From assembly GCF_002561455.1 (NCBI RefSeq), contig NZ_NTUP01000007.1, positions 62,001-126,000 on the forward strand: 64,000 nucleotides of DNA, written 5' to 3'. Position numbers and translations under genes: made by a program. The notes under the pieces were generated by a model. It worked only from the letters and a program-made list of their open reading frames with translations, made no database searches and had not been told where the DNA came from. The stretch's first letter is position 1. Each line of letters starts with the position of its first letter. Of this stretch, positions 1 to 10,451 are shown piece after piece. This stretch comes from Bacillus sp. AFS015802 (lineage in GTDB: Bacteria > Bacillota > Bacilli > Bacillales > Bacillaceae_B).

Positions 1-881
1 CCGTTATCTTTGATTTCTACCTGGACTTCACTCTGTTTCTCACTCAGAATGACTTGAATTTCTTTATATGCTTTATCCATATATTTTAAACTGTTTTGTG
101 TAATATTCATGACGACCCTATTTAGTTTTTCCCTATCCGCCTCAACGATATAAGACTCATGATCATCATGATACAGGACAGCTTTCCCTTTCTCTTTTTC
201 AAGCCTTAAAGAAAGTTCTTCAATGTAATCATCAAAATAGTGGTTCAGATTTACCTTCTCAAACATGAACGGCAATTGTTCCAGGTCCAGCTTGGAATAA
301 AGAAACAATTCATCAATGAGAGTGTCCATATCATGAGCATTTTTCTCAATCTTAGACATGTAGCGATTCAATTTCTCAGGAGTACTTGCCACTCCATCTT
401 GAATGCCGCTCACATATCCTTTAATCGATGTTAAAGGTGTTTTTAAATCATGAGAAATACTGGCGATGAGCTCCTCACGATTCAATTCGTATTGCTTTTG
501 AAGAGCTGCTGCTTCCTTCAGTTTAAGGCGCATATCTTCAAAGGTATTCGACAATCGGCCTAACTCATCTTTCTTCTCTGACGCACAGCTATCATCAAGG
601 TTACCTTCACTGATTTTTGTTGCTGCTAATGACAACCTTTTAATAGGCTCTATGATACTCCTGGAAATATAATAGGTCAGTAAGCCGTTGGTGATGACTA
701 CTATCAGGATCATTGCCCCAAAACGAAAGCTATTAAAAAATTGTAAGTCTTCTCCTTCCGGCTTCATGCCCATCGCATAAAAAAACAAATATCCAGCAAC
801 GAACTCGACCAGGATTAATCCGAGAATGGGAATGACAATCATTCCTATATTCGATAAGATCAGTCTTTTCTTTATGGACAT
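1..881 (-). CDS. Sensor histidine kinase, C-terminus outside the window
   Basis: Membrane sensor kinase of a two-component system, reading off the left edge, so the ATP-binding domain is incomplete. The N-terminus has two membrane segments (about residues 8-37 and 53-73), then a HAMP region and a HisKA domain whose phospho-acceptor histidine sits in SHDLKTPLTS near residue 144. The N-box region (ITQNSLKY) near residue 258 is visible. The ATG at 881 follows AGGTGAT. The short extracytoplasmic loop suggests an intramembrane or membrane-proximal signal. No response regulator lies directly upstream, where such kinases usually have their partner. The frame has no early termination, so the domain order is firm and the ligand unknown. 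Confidence 0.9.
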   Translation of the reverse strand, partial: MSIKKRLILSNIGMIVIPILGLILVEFVAGYLFFYAMGMKPEGEDLQFFNSFRFGAMILIVVITNGLLTYYISRSIIEPIKRLSLAATKISEGNLDDSCASEKKDELGRLSNTFEDMRLKLKEAAALQKQYELNREELIASISHDLKTPLTSIKGYVSGIQDGVASTPEKLNRYMSKIEKNAHDMDTLIDELFLYSKLDLEQLPFMFEKVNLNHYFDDYIEELSLRLEKEKGKAVLYHDDHESYIVEADREKLNRVVMNITQNSLKYMDKAYKEIQVILSEKQSEVQVEIKDN

Positions 882-960
882 ACCATCACCTGCTCCAACT
901 CAAATTCTCCTGTACAAGGAGAGTTTGGGCTGTCAGGATGACCAGACAGCCTCTTCATTC

Positions 961-1005
961 CTATTCCATTATTCGTCCATCTTCTATATAAAATACCCGT
1001 TCACA
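961..1005 (-). pseudogene. Tail fragment of an ABC transporter ATPase
   Basis: Fourteen codons ending in a stop encode CERVFYIEDGRIME, the characteristic C-terminal strand and tail of ABC-transporter ATPases (a segment such as YCDRVIYIKDGKI in functional proteins). Upstream the same frame stays open but no longer resembles an ATPase, and there is no Walker or signature motif. I read it as the leftover 3' end of a deleted ATPase gene that stood 5' of the sensor kinase. A hairpin (GGCTGTC/GACAGCC) lies between it and the kinase start. Confidence 0.45.
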
Positions 1006-1076
1006 TAGATGGAGATAAATTCCCATAATAAAAGGGTGCAATCCGGGAGATCTCAACCGTCCGACGACCCCAGTTT

Positions 1077-1598
1077 TTATTTATTTAACTCCCTTTGATT
1101 AGATTTGTCTGCCGTTAAAAAACAATCATACTTAATAAAGCCAATAAAAATAAACATTGATCCGAAAATATTACAGGCAACTCTGAACCAGTGTACGATT
1201 TTGAATTCACGCACGGTCTGTTTTAGAAATTCTACAGAATGAACGTCAGCCCCTTCAATGAACAGAATCTCATTTCTCGGCCACTCGAATAAGATAGAAG
1301 CCGCCCCTTCTAATATGATAGCCAGCAGGCTGAGCAGTACCCACTTTCTTGCCGGCTTGATTTTCCACGCTAAGATCGCTGCAAAAACACCAGTGACTAT
1401 ACTTACGAACCCTAATGGTGGAAAGTAGGTATGAGGACTTGCGACTTCCATCCATTCCATCGAGGACTCCAATGTCTCCGGTATGTTGTGAAAGATATTT
1501 GGATAGACCATAAATGTATTGAGGAGGATGCTTCCTAAAATGATCCATTGTATCCATAAGTGGGATAAAGTTGAGTAATAGCCTAATTTTTTTATCAT
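1077..1598 (-). CDS. Four-helix membrane protein, DUF1772-like
   Basis: A 173-residue integral membrane protein with four predicted hydrophobic segments: about 14-32, 60-82, 86-105 and 140-160. Length, the WPRNE segment after helix 3 and the loop before helix 4 resemble DUF1772 (anthrone-oxygenase-like) proteins, but I cannot confirm that by alignment. The ATG at 1598 has AAAAGGAG at good spacing. It stands alone between the kinase and an AraC-type regulator. Function unknown. Confidence 0.7.
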   Translation of the reverse strand: MIKKLGYYSTLSHLWIQWIILGSILLNTFMVYPNIFHNIPETLESSMEWMEVASPHTYFPPLGFVSIVTGVFAAILAWKIKPARKWVLLSLLAIILEGAASILFEWPRNEILFIEGADVHSVEFLKQTVREFKIVHWFRVACNIFGSMFIFIGFIKYDCFLTADKSNQRELNK

Positions 1599-1823
1599 GT
1601 GATAAACTCCTTTTCATTTTTAATTTTTCATATAAACTTTGAATCATTTACTCAGTGTCCGATTTTTACTGCTGAAACATAATGATTAACCCTCTCCCTC
1701 ATTCGGTAATATCCTCATCTTAATGAGGAATTCTAAAGCCATTCTTATGTATTTCTTAAGGAATTCTTAAATAAATATCTTATTTAACAACCACCGCATA
1801 TCCCCCCAAATTTTATTGCCAAT

Positions 1824-1857
1824 TAGAAAAAGACACCCGAAAAGGAGTGTCTTTAAC
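1824..1857 (-). terminator. Rho-independent terminator of the AraC/GyrI gene
   Basis: Eight-base stem AAAGACAC/GTGTCTTT followed on the minus strand by a T-rich run, starting 16 bases after the stop of the regulator gene. Confidence 0.8.
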
Positions 1858-1872
1858 TATAGCTATTTAGAA

Positions 1873-2751
1873 TCATTCAACGTTCTTTTTCTTTACGGGA
1901 ATCCAAATCTCACTTCTATACTTTGGATCGCCTGTGTCCTTGCTCTCATTCCAAAGAATTTCAGGACCTTCCACTGCTTCATAGCCTGAGGTTGGAAACC
2001 ATTCCGAGTAGATCCTTCCCCACACTTTTTGAAGTGTATCAGGGAATGGTCCAATGGATTCAAATACTGCCCAGGTACCTGCGTTTATTTTCAATATATC
2101 AAATTCTCCTATTTCATCTGAAGTTGCCACACCGATATAATGATCCACCTCTCCCTTTTCTTCCATCCTTCCTTCAGAGAAATTAGTTGAAGCGCTGATG
2201 ATACTTGTTGGTTCAACGTTAGAAAGTGCTTTTAATTGTTTAATGACCTCAGGTGTTAACAACTCATACATTTTAGCAATCTCCGGATTCACTCCATTAA
2301 AGATGATGGGAACCCTCTTCTTGAAGCCCACTAACTTAAACGGTTCCTTTTCTACAATACGATAATTCATTTCGCATCCTCCTCTTATTGTGAGTTGAAA
2401 GGTCATTTTAGGATAAGCTTTTAGCGGTGTATTCTCACTTCTTGCTTCAGAAGGAAGAAAGCCATGCATCGAATGAAAGGCCCGGGTGAAGGAATCAGCT
2501 GAACGATAGCCGTATTTGACGGCAATATCGATTATTCTCAAATCACTGTCTTTCAAATCAAGGGCAGCCAGCGTCAGTCTTCTTCTCCGGATATATTCTG
2601 ATAAGCTTATACCTGATAAAAAAGAAAACATCCGTTTAAAATGATACTCTGAACAGTAAGCGATTTTTGATATTTCCTTATAATCAATATCCTCCGTCAG
2701 GTGCTCTTCAATGTAAGACAATGCATTATTCATACTGCTTAAAGAATCCAT
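1873..2751 (-). CDS. AraC-family regulator with GyrI-like effector domain
   Basis: A 292-residue transcription regulator. Residues about 6-105 form the double helix-turn-helix AraC DNA-binding region ([15 protein letters not shown], then [14 protein letters not shown] in the second motif). Residues about 125-290 match the GyrI-like/BmrR C-terminal effector fold that binds drugs or other small hydrophobic ligands ([14 protein letters not shown], ending EIWIPVKKK). This order is seen in Rob/YdeE-type regulators. I start at the ATG at 2751, which has AAAGGAGG eight bases upstream; an in-frame extension to 2817 lacks such a site. No target operon is evident next to it; it may regulate itself or the neighbouring resistance gene. 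Confidence 0.88.
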   Translation of the reverse strand: MDSLSSMNNALSYIEEHLTEDIDYKEISKIAYCSEYHFKRMFSFLSGISLSEYIRRRRLTLAALDLKDSDLRIIDIAVKYGYRSADSFTRAFHSMHGFLPSEARSENTPLKAYPKMTFQLTIRGGCEMNYRIVEKEPFKLVGFKKRVPIIFNGVNPEIAKMYELLTPEVIKQLKALSNVEPTSIISASTNFSEGRMEEKGEVDHYIGVATSDEIGEFDILKINAGTWAVFESIGPFPDTLQKVWGRIYSEWFPTSGYEAVEGPEILWNESKDTGDPKYRSEIWIPVKKKNVE

Positions 2752-2977
2752 TAAATAACCTCCTTTCTTCATCAATATTAGTAGAGGGGGAGTTAATCCA
2801 TCCGACAATCTGTGCACAATATAGTCGACATCTTTTAAACATTATATTCCTTCTGGTATCACGTCTCAATAAACTCCTTCAAGCATTCCCGAGGTCATGA
2901 ATATCTAATCATCCACACCCCTCTGCTTTTCTATTGAGTTGGAGAATCGGCTTATTTACTGGATAGCCCAATGAGTA

Positions 2978-3010
2978 AGGCGCAATCCAAGTAGGGGATT
3001 ACGCCTTTTG
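2978..3010. terminator. Hairpin downstream of the rifampin phosphotransferase gene
   Basis: Stem of about 12 bases (AAGGCGCAATCC/GGGATTACGCCTT). It closes the minus-strand rph unit but has its T-run on the plus side. A close relative of the stem occurs at 37273-37300. Confidence 0.55.
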
Positions 3011-3027
3011 AGCCGATGGCTTATTCA

Positions 3028-5628
<2,601 letters not shown>

Positions 5629-5758
5629 CTATCCATCAATGTTATTTGATTTTAGCAGTAGTACATGGGAAGAAACAGTCTATAATACGTTTTTTTAGCG
5701 TGGTATAATGAGAGTAGGAAGAGACGTTTGGTTTGTAGAAAACCTACGAATAAAGATG

Positions 5759-5797
5759 ATAAAAGCTCAGAGATAATTGCTCTGAGCTTCTTTAAAT
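5759..5797. terminator. Terminator of the SRPBCC gene, bidirectional hairpin
   Basis: Stem AGCTCAGAG/CTCTGAGCT with seven-base loop; TTTT follows on the minus strand. It separates the SRPBCC gene from rph. Confidence 0.75.
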
Positions 5798-5868
5798 TCA
5801 ACTTCATATTGGTCATTCTGCTAAAAGCTTTATCCTTCCTTTACACTTCATTTACATTAACTCAAACC

Positions 5869-6291
5869 TTACTTAACAAGCGATGCCCTAAGGTTCACAC
5901 CATACTCCATGTACCCTTTCAAGCATGTTAGCATATATACCCAGCCTTCTTTATTATCCACTAATTCGTTGATAACCTTTTCATTGTTCTCGTCGAAGCC
6001 TTCTTCTTTAACCCCTACCATTGTGCTGCCTGTCTCTTCTTGAGTAAAGGATATGGTGACTTTATGGTTTCCTGCCCACTCGAAAACAATCTTCTTTTCT
6101 TCTTGGATTTCTACTATATGTATATCACCTTGAGCGTCATACTCTTCATACCTTAACGTAACCGTCTTTCCTTCCTCCCACCTTTCAGAGCTTGAAGAGA
6201 ACCAGAAGTTCCCTATCATTTCGGGATCAACAAACGCCTTGAAGATTTCATGTGCCGGCTTTTGAATTTTCATTTGAGTGATATTATACAT
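5869..6291 (-). CDS. SRPBCC (AHSA1-type) domain protein
   Basis: A roughly 140-residue single-domain START/AHSA1-fold protein, a hydrophobic-ligand-binding cup. Seen: N-terminal strand and helix with AHEIFKAFVDP, then FWFSSSSERWEEG, a VFEWAG strand, and the long C-terminal helix GWVYMLTCLKGYMEYG. This subfamily is common in bacilli and usually of unknown ligand. Start choice is uncertain: I use the ATG at 6291, where the domain begins; a GTG at 6324 is in frame but overlaps a TATAAT-like -10 box. Terminator at 5759-5797. Confidence 0.8.
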   Translation of the reverse strand: MYNITQMKIQKPAHEIFKAFVDPEMIGNFWFSSSSERWEEGKTVTLRYEEYDAQGDIHIVEIQEEKKIVFEWAGNHKVTISFTQEETGSTMVGVKEEGFDENNEKVINELVDNKEGWVYMLTCLKGYMEYGVNLRASLVK

Positions 6292-6358
6292 AATCCATCT
6301 ACTCGCTTTCATTTTATTTAACACTCATTATACATCAGACTCCCCCATTCGAAATCCC

Positions 6359-6581
6359 TTGATTTGCCAATCTTGAAAATGGTATAATTTTCTTATCAAT
6401 AACGAAGGGAGTGAGATGACGCAATGACTAATTTCATGAAGATAACCTTGGAGAATGATACGGATTGCCCTCTCACTCATACGGATACATTTTGAAAAAA
6501 GAATGAGAATGGCAGTATTGGCTTGTAATGATAAACGAAATCTTTAGCCACAGGGTTATTTTATATACCCTGTGGCTTTTT
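6359..6581 (+). other. Short transcription unit with a possible 23-codon peptide
   Basis: A promoter-like pair (TTGATT, 18 bases, TATAAT ending near 6388) and a strong terminator (6546-6581) bracket about 190 bases. Inside is a small frame at 6424-6495 beginning ATG ACT AAT after AAGGGAGTGAG, giving 23 residues (MTNFMKITLENDTD...). A second overlapping frame, 6455-6547, ends exactly at the terminator. Neither resembles a known protein. It may encode a small peptide or be an untranslated RNA; it could also be a decayed gene. Confidence 0.4.
6546..6581 (+). terminator. Rho-independent terminator of the short unit
   Basis: Perfect 11-base stem AGCCACAGGGT/ACCCTGTGGCT followed by TTTT. Confidence 0.85.
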
Positions 6582-6660
6582 ATATTTCGTTTTTTACCAG
6601 GAATATCATCTCCAGTTATTCTTCTCAAATTACCTAACAAAATGAGGAGTTGACTGTTTT

Positions 6661-7644
6661 ATGTTGAAGCTGAAATACCTTTTTAACAATGAGGACCTGG
6701 CAGAGATGTTGTTAAGACATTGGGAATGTGATGGACAATCACCAGAATTGTTCACAACCTACAGGATCTCATCGAATGCTACTTATTCCTTTCAATTCAG
6801 AGATAAGACGCAGTTTCTGAGATTTACGCCAACATCAGAGAAGTGCCGGGAAAATCTTCTTGCGGAACTTGATTTTATTTCTTATCTTCGTTCAAAGGAG
6901 TATGGCGCACTAGAAACGGTGGGTTCAAAAAGTGGAAATGAGCTTATGGAAGTTCAAACACCATGGGGGGAATACTATGCTTCCATGTTCAAACAGGTAC
7001 CAGGTGTACCAATTAGCGAGACTGATCTAAATGATCATATAATTTTCAGTTATGGAAAATCATTAGGCAAACTTCATCGGTTGTCCAATGAGTATCAACC
7101 TGTTCAATCCAAGCGGTGGTCCTTTAGCGATGTACTAACTTCCATTGAGTCGATTCTGATTGATCTTCCACATGAAACATTGGCATTAAAGGAGACAAAG
7201 TTATTACAAGATTATTTTCAGACCATTCCTAAGTCCAAGAGCAATTTTGGATTGATTCATTATGATTTTGAATACGACAATGTATTTTATGATGCAGAAT
7301 CTCAATCTTGTTATGTCATAGATTTTGACGATGCGATGTATCATTGGTATGTGATGGACATTGAACAGACACTTGATAGTTTGCAAGATTGCATTCTGCC
7401 TGAATTGTTTCAGGGGAAAAAAGAATGTTTTCTGGATGGGTATCGAACCGAATATGAAATCGAGGATGATATGATGGCACTACGGCCGGTTTTCAGAAGG
7501 TTTGCCGATTTATATGGGTATGTACGTATCTTAAGATCAACAGAAGATCAGTGGAACCATGAACCGGACTGGTTAGTAGGCTTGAGAGGAAGGTTAATGG
7601 AGGCAATGAAGAATAAATCGAAGTGTTTTGGAATGGATTTATAA
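6661..7644 (+). CDS. Aminoglycoside-phosphotransferase-family kinase
   Basis: A 327-residue protein kinase-like small-molecule phosphotransferase. The catalytic loop HYDFEYDN is near residue 199-207 and the metal-binding VIDFDDA near 219-225; the N-lobe carries the nucleotide-binding strands (SNATYSFQFRD). The family includes aminoglycoside, homoserine and choline kinases, and the sequence alone does not fix the substrate. The ATG at 6661 is preceded by GAGGAG at a longish spacing of 12. Transcription ends at a hairpin shared with the convergent DUF402 gene. Two other members of this family occur in the window (37366 and 39313). Confidence 0.85.
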   Translation: MLKLKYLFNNEDLAEMLLRHWECDGQSPELFTTYRISSNATYSFQFRDKTQFLRFTPTSEKCRENLLAELDFISYLRSKEYGALETVGSKSGNELMEVQTPWGEYYASMFKQVPGVPISETDLNDHIIFSYGKSLGKLHRLSNEYQPVQSKRWSFSDVLTSIESILIDLPHETLALKETKLLQDYFQTIPKSKSNFGLIHYDFEYDNVFYDAESQSCYVIDFDDAMYHWYVMDIEQTLDSLQDCILPELFQGKKECFLDGYRTEYEIEDDMMALRPVFRRFADLYGYVRILRSTEDQWNHEPDWLVGLRGRLMEAMKNKSKCFGMDL

Positions 7645-7647
7645 CAT

Positions 7648-7684
7648 AAAAAGGGTGTCTGGCTCAAGGTTCAGACACCTTTAC
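7648..7684. terminator. Hairpin between convergent genes
   Basis: Stem AAAGG-TGTCTG/CAGACACCTTT with one bulge, lying between the kinase stop and the DUF402 stop; can serve both strands. Confidence 0.7.
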
Positions 7685-7689
7685 TCTGT

Positions 7690-8232
7690 CTACTTAAGTT
7701 TGATCTCCAACATACTTTTATGTTCTTGAGCCAGTGTCATTAATCTAAACTCATCATTATCTAACTGTCTCATAATTTCTTTAACTTCATTATGTGCTAT
7801 ATCATATTTCTTCTTTGAGATAGTTCCACTTTCATACGCCTGTTCCAGTTCATCCTCATCCAATACAAAGATCTCACCTGATGGCAGAACCACAATATCC
7901 AAGTAGAGATCATCCATCCACGGAACACCGTCCTCCACTCCATTTTCCAGGCATATATCTATGTACCACTGAACGATCTCCCCATTTGCATCAAACATGG
8001 TAGTCACGGAATGATGTTTACCCAATGGAAAGTGTTGAAGCCACATATAACCGTTATCAACGATGCATATATCTTTTTCTCCATACCGGGTGGTTAATGG
8101 CTCCTTCACTTCCACTGTATTCAACAGAGTGATATTCCCTTGGAATTCCTTCGTGTGAAGATGTGTTTGAGCATATTTCCTTTGTTCTACTCTCTTCCAA
8201 TCAGCACGGTTTCCATATTTTCTTTTGAGCAT
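7690..8232 (-). CDS. DUF402 family protein, possible nucleotide phosphatase
   Basis: A 180-residue DUF402/FomD-fold protein. The C-terminal half has the acidic residues that bind divalent metal in this family: WYIDIC, DDLYLDIVV and LDEDELEQAYESG (about residues 100-150). Relatives include B. subtilis NtdP-type nucleoside tri/diphosphatases and FomD. The ATG at 8232 lies four bases after the stop of the VOC gene and has no clear ribosome-binding site, so translation is probably coupled to it. Exact substrate unknown. Confidence 0.8.
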   Translation of the reverse strand: MLKRKYGNRADWKRVEQRKYAQTHLHTKEFQGNITLLNTVEVKEPLTTRYGEKDICIVDNGYMWLQHFPLGKHHSVTTMFDANGEIVQWYIDICLENGVEDGVPWMDDLYLDIVVLPSGEIFVLDEDELEQAYESGTISKKKYDIAHNEVKEIMRQLDNDEFRLMTLAQEHKSMLEIKLK

Positions 8233-8236
8233 AAGA

Positions 8237-8635
8237 TCAATTAGGCAAATTCAGCTGCCACGAAACACCAAAACGGTCATTCAGCCAGCCAAATTTCTTA
8301 CTGAAACCGTAATCTCCAAGTGGCATGAGTGCTTGACCACCTTCATTCAGTTTCTCATAGATCGTCTCGAGTTCTTCTTCCGTATCACAAGTTAAAAAAA
8401 TGGAGAAAGAAGGTGTGAAATCAAACTGATGCTTCACATTACTGTCAATGCACATAAATTCCTGGCCCTTCAACCTAAAAGTAGCCTGCATGACCGTTCC
8501 TTCATCTCCACTTTCATTTGCGCCATATCGAGCAATATTGGTAATGGATGAATCTTCTATCAAAGATGTGTAGAAGTTCATTGCTTCTTCAGCATTTCCG
8601 TTTTGAAACATTAAGAATGGCGTGACTTTTTTCAT
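8237..8635 (-). CDS. VOC family protein, PhnB/YjdN-like
   Basis: A 132-residue vicinal-oxygen-chelate protein of the PhnB type. Seen: TPFLMFQNGNAEEAMNFY at the N-terminus, a FMCIDS strand, PSFSIFLTCDTEEELE, and the typical ending DYGFSKKFGWLNDRFGVSW. Members are often annotated as 3-demethylubiquinone methyltransferase-like, but the fold fits a small binding protein or enzyme of unknown substrate. AAAAGGAG precedes the ATG at 8635. First gene of a two-gene operon with DUF402. Confidence 0.88.
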   Translation of the reverse strand: MKKVTPFLMFQNGNAEEAMNFYTSLIEDSSITNIARYGANESGDEGTVMQATFRLKGQEFMCIDSNVKHQFDFTPSFSIFLTCDTEEELETIYEKLNEGGQALMPLGDYGFSKKFGWLNDRFGVSWQLNLPN

Positions 8636-8695
8636 TGTTGATCTACTCCTTTTAACAACTGTTTTCTACAGTATAATTAAATATAAATGGTATTT

Positions 8696-8911
8696 CTAAT
8701 CTGGTTTATTAGCCAACCCTAAAAGTTCTGCAACGATATCAGCGCTCCCTGGAGTAAACATAAAAATAGATAACCCAATTAACACCGCACCCATAATTCC
8801 AAAAAGAAATACCCTTGGCTTTAAGAATGAACCCTGCTTAAACGCCTGCAAACCTGCTCTAAATACGAGAAAAACGCCAATAAAAAGAAGTGCAAAATAA
8901 TAAACTCCCAC
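8696..8911 (-). CDS. Small membrane protein with two helices
   Basis: 71 residues with two hydrophobic segments (about 2-21 and 36-56) around a short basic loop (KQGSFLKPR). GTG start at 8911 with GGGGTGAT upstream. No family recognised. Confidence 0.6.
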   Translation of the reverse strand: MGVYYFALLFIGVFLVFRAGLQAFKQGSFLKPRVFLFGIMGAVLIGLSIFMFTPGSADIVAELLGLANKPD

Positions 8912-8988
8912 TAGATCACCCCGTTCTTTTTTTTAACCACAAATCAGAACCATAACCTCTGATTTCTTACAGAATTCCATTGCCTGGA

Positions 8989-9384
8989 TCAGTTACGATC
9001 ATTCTTTACTTTCATACCAAATGCTATCCATCTTCCGTCTATATCTTCAACCAGGAATTCTTTATTATGGTAATCTGTACTATGTAACGGACGGACAATG
9101 TTAACTTTTGAGAGAATGAACTCTTCCTGGAGTTGTTCTTGATTTTTGGTGATAAAGTAAGCGTCATACCCGTAGCCATATAACTCCCTATTCGGAATCA
9201 CTTTTTGTCCATTCGAGTTAGTTAAGATTATTTCTGTTGTATCCCGATATAAACAAATATGTGGTTCAATGGCATCCATATAATATACAGCCTTAAACCC
9301 CATTTTCTGTTCGTAAAATTCAGCAGTTTCTTCCGGATTAGGCGTTGGGAATATACAGTGCGACGCTACTAACAGATTGGTCAT
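8989..9384 (-). CDS. VOC family (glyoxalase/bleomycin-resistance fold) protein
   Basis: A 131-residue VOC protein. Seen: FPTPNPEETAEFYEQKMGF (helix and strand that open the fold), HICLYRDTTEIILT, then the paired module DAYFITKNQEQL and the C-terminal EDIDGRWIAFG. One fold repeat pair, usual length. Metal ligands cannot be assigned with certainty. The ATG at 9384 has GGAGAGAGG. Expressed from one of the shared extended -10 promoters (9405-9440). Confidence 0.82.
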   Translation of the reverse strand: MTNLLVASHCIFPTPNPEETAEFYEQKMGFKAVYYMDAIEPHICLYRDTTEIILTNSNGQKVIPNRELYGYGYDAYFITKNQEQLQEEFILSKVNIVRPLHSTDYHNKEFLVEDIDGRWIAFGMKVKNDRN

Positions 9385-9404
9385 TTTCCTCTCTCCATTT
9401 CAAT

Positions 9405-9440
9405 ATACCAATTATTTCAAATTAAACCATCATATTCAAG
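9405..9440 (-). promoter_or_regulatory. Extended -10 promoter, shared family copy 1
   Basis: TTGAAT (9434-9439), 17-base spacer, TGA-AATAAT (9411-9416), then TGGTAT. Same layout as seven other sites in the window. Confidence 0.7.
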
Positions 9441-9502
9441 ACAAATCTTTCCACTCCATAAACCCATTTCCTTTCAATTGTCACCAATATTCTGTGGTTT
9501 AA

Positions 9503-10087
9503 CTACTCACTCGTCTCTAGAAGCTCCCTCGTTTTAGAGTCATAAATTTTATAACTAATTTCAAACGCATGATCCTTTGTCACAGTAAGCTCACAATCAT
9601 ACGGAACGGTCCTTCCATAGGAATCCAAGTCCGGGATATCTAGAAAATAAAATACATCGGATGATTCAATCATTTTAAATGCTGCTTCATTGGACCGTCC
9701 CGCTGAATCTATTTCGATGGTACATCGCCCTTTTACAACATCGTACTCTTTAAAGATCATATATTTTAAACTTGGGAGAGTGATAACCAGCAGCAGGCCA
9801 CTCAATAATAAGGAAAGAATAGCTTTAAATGTATTCGAAATGGAAAATTCTTTTTCCTTAAACATATAAACCAACCAAAAAAGACCGACCAATAATAACA
9901 CTCCGCTTATCGTCACCATAGCATAATACATTTGCACCCTCTGCAGCCTCATTCCCAAGTTGAAAGTAATTTCATTTCTATTACTCAGTTTAATATATTT
10001 ACGTAAAAATACATCAAAAAGTTTCGAGAACCTATATCTAAATATAGATCCCTTCGAAAGTACTTCCCTCTGCACGTTCAGTATCAT
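9503..10087 (-). CDS. Membrane protein of unknown family
   Basis: About 194 residues with two strong membrane segments (about 55-78 and 90-112) and a C-terminal soluble domain (EYDVVKGRCTIEIDSAGRSN...) of mainly strand character. The N-terminus is very basic. I use the ATG at 10087 behind GAGGAAA; a TTG start at 10096 is possible. No recognised domain and no operon partner. Confidence 0.6.
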   Translation of the reverse strand: MILNVQREVLSKGSIFRYRFSKLFDVFLRKYIKLSNRNEITFNLGMRLQRVQMYYAMVTISGVLLLVGLFWLVYMFKEKEFSISNTFKAILSLLLSGLLLVITLPSLKYMIFKEYDVVKGRCTIEIDSAGRSNEAAFKMIESSDVFYFLDIPDLDSYGRTVPYDCELTVTKDHAFEISYKIYDSKTRELLETSE

Positions 10088-10340
10088 TTTCCTCAATCAA
10101 AAGTCCCATCCACAAAACCGTTTGAGCTGAATCACCACTTTAATATTTGTATTTTCTTCCACAAAAACATTCCATAATATTCCTGTTCGTACTATAATTC
10201 TATAGTGTAACAAGCCTTTACTTACAAGGAACACAGTCCTTCCCTATTTTAAAATAAATGTAACATTTTTTAAGAATACCGGGCTCTGTTCCACAGTAAA
10301 ATGAATTTTGTGACCATTTGTTGGAAAAGGAGGTTGAAAT

Positions 10341-10410
10341 CCGCCTCAAGACCTAGGCGAATATTAGCCTGGAGGTGGCTGTGATGCCGTTCGTATTACA
10401 GTATCTTTAA
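10341..10410 (+). promoter_or_regulatory. Structured leader and 8-codon leader peptide before the RND pump
   Basis: The 355 bases before the pump gene hold a compound hairpin: outer stem CCGCCT/AGGTGG (10341-10346 with 10373-10378) and inner stem CC-AGGC/GCCTGG, covering a GGAGG site. That site precedes an ATG at 10384 that opens an eight-residue frame (MPFVLQYL, stop 10408-10410). The pump start has its own GGGGGG site. Such an arrangement fits leader-peptide control of translation, but this is inference. The rest of the interval (10097-10340) shows AT-rich sequence without a clear gene. Confidence 0.4.
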
Positions 10411-10451
10411 AAAGAAGATTCAAAGCTAAATCAGTATTAGGGGGGAAACAC

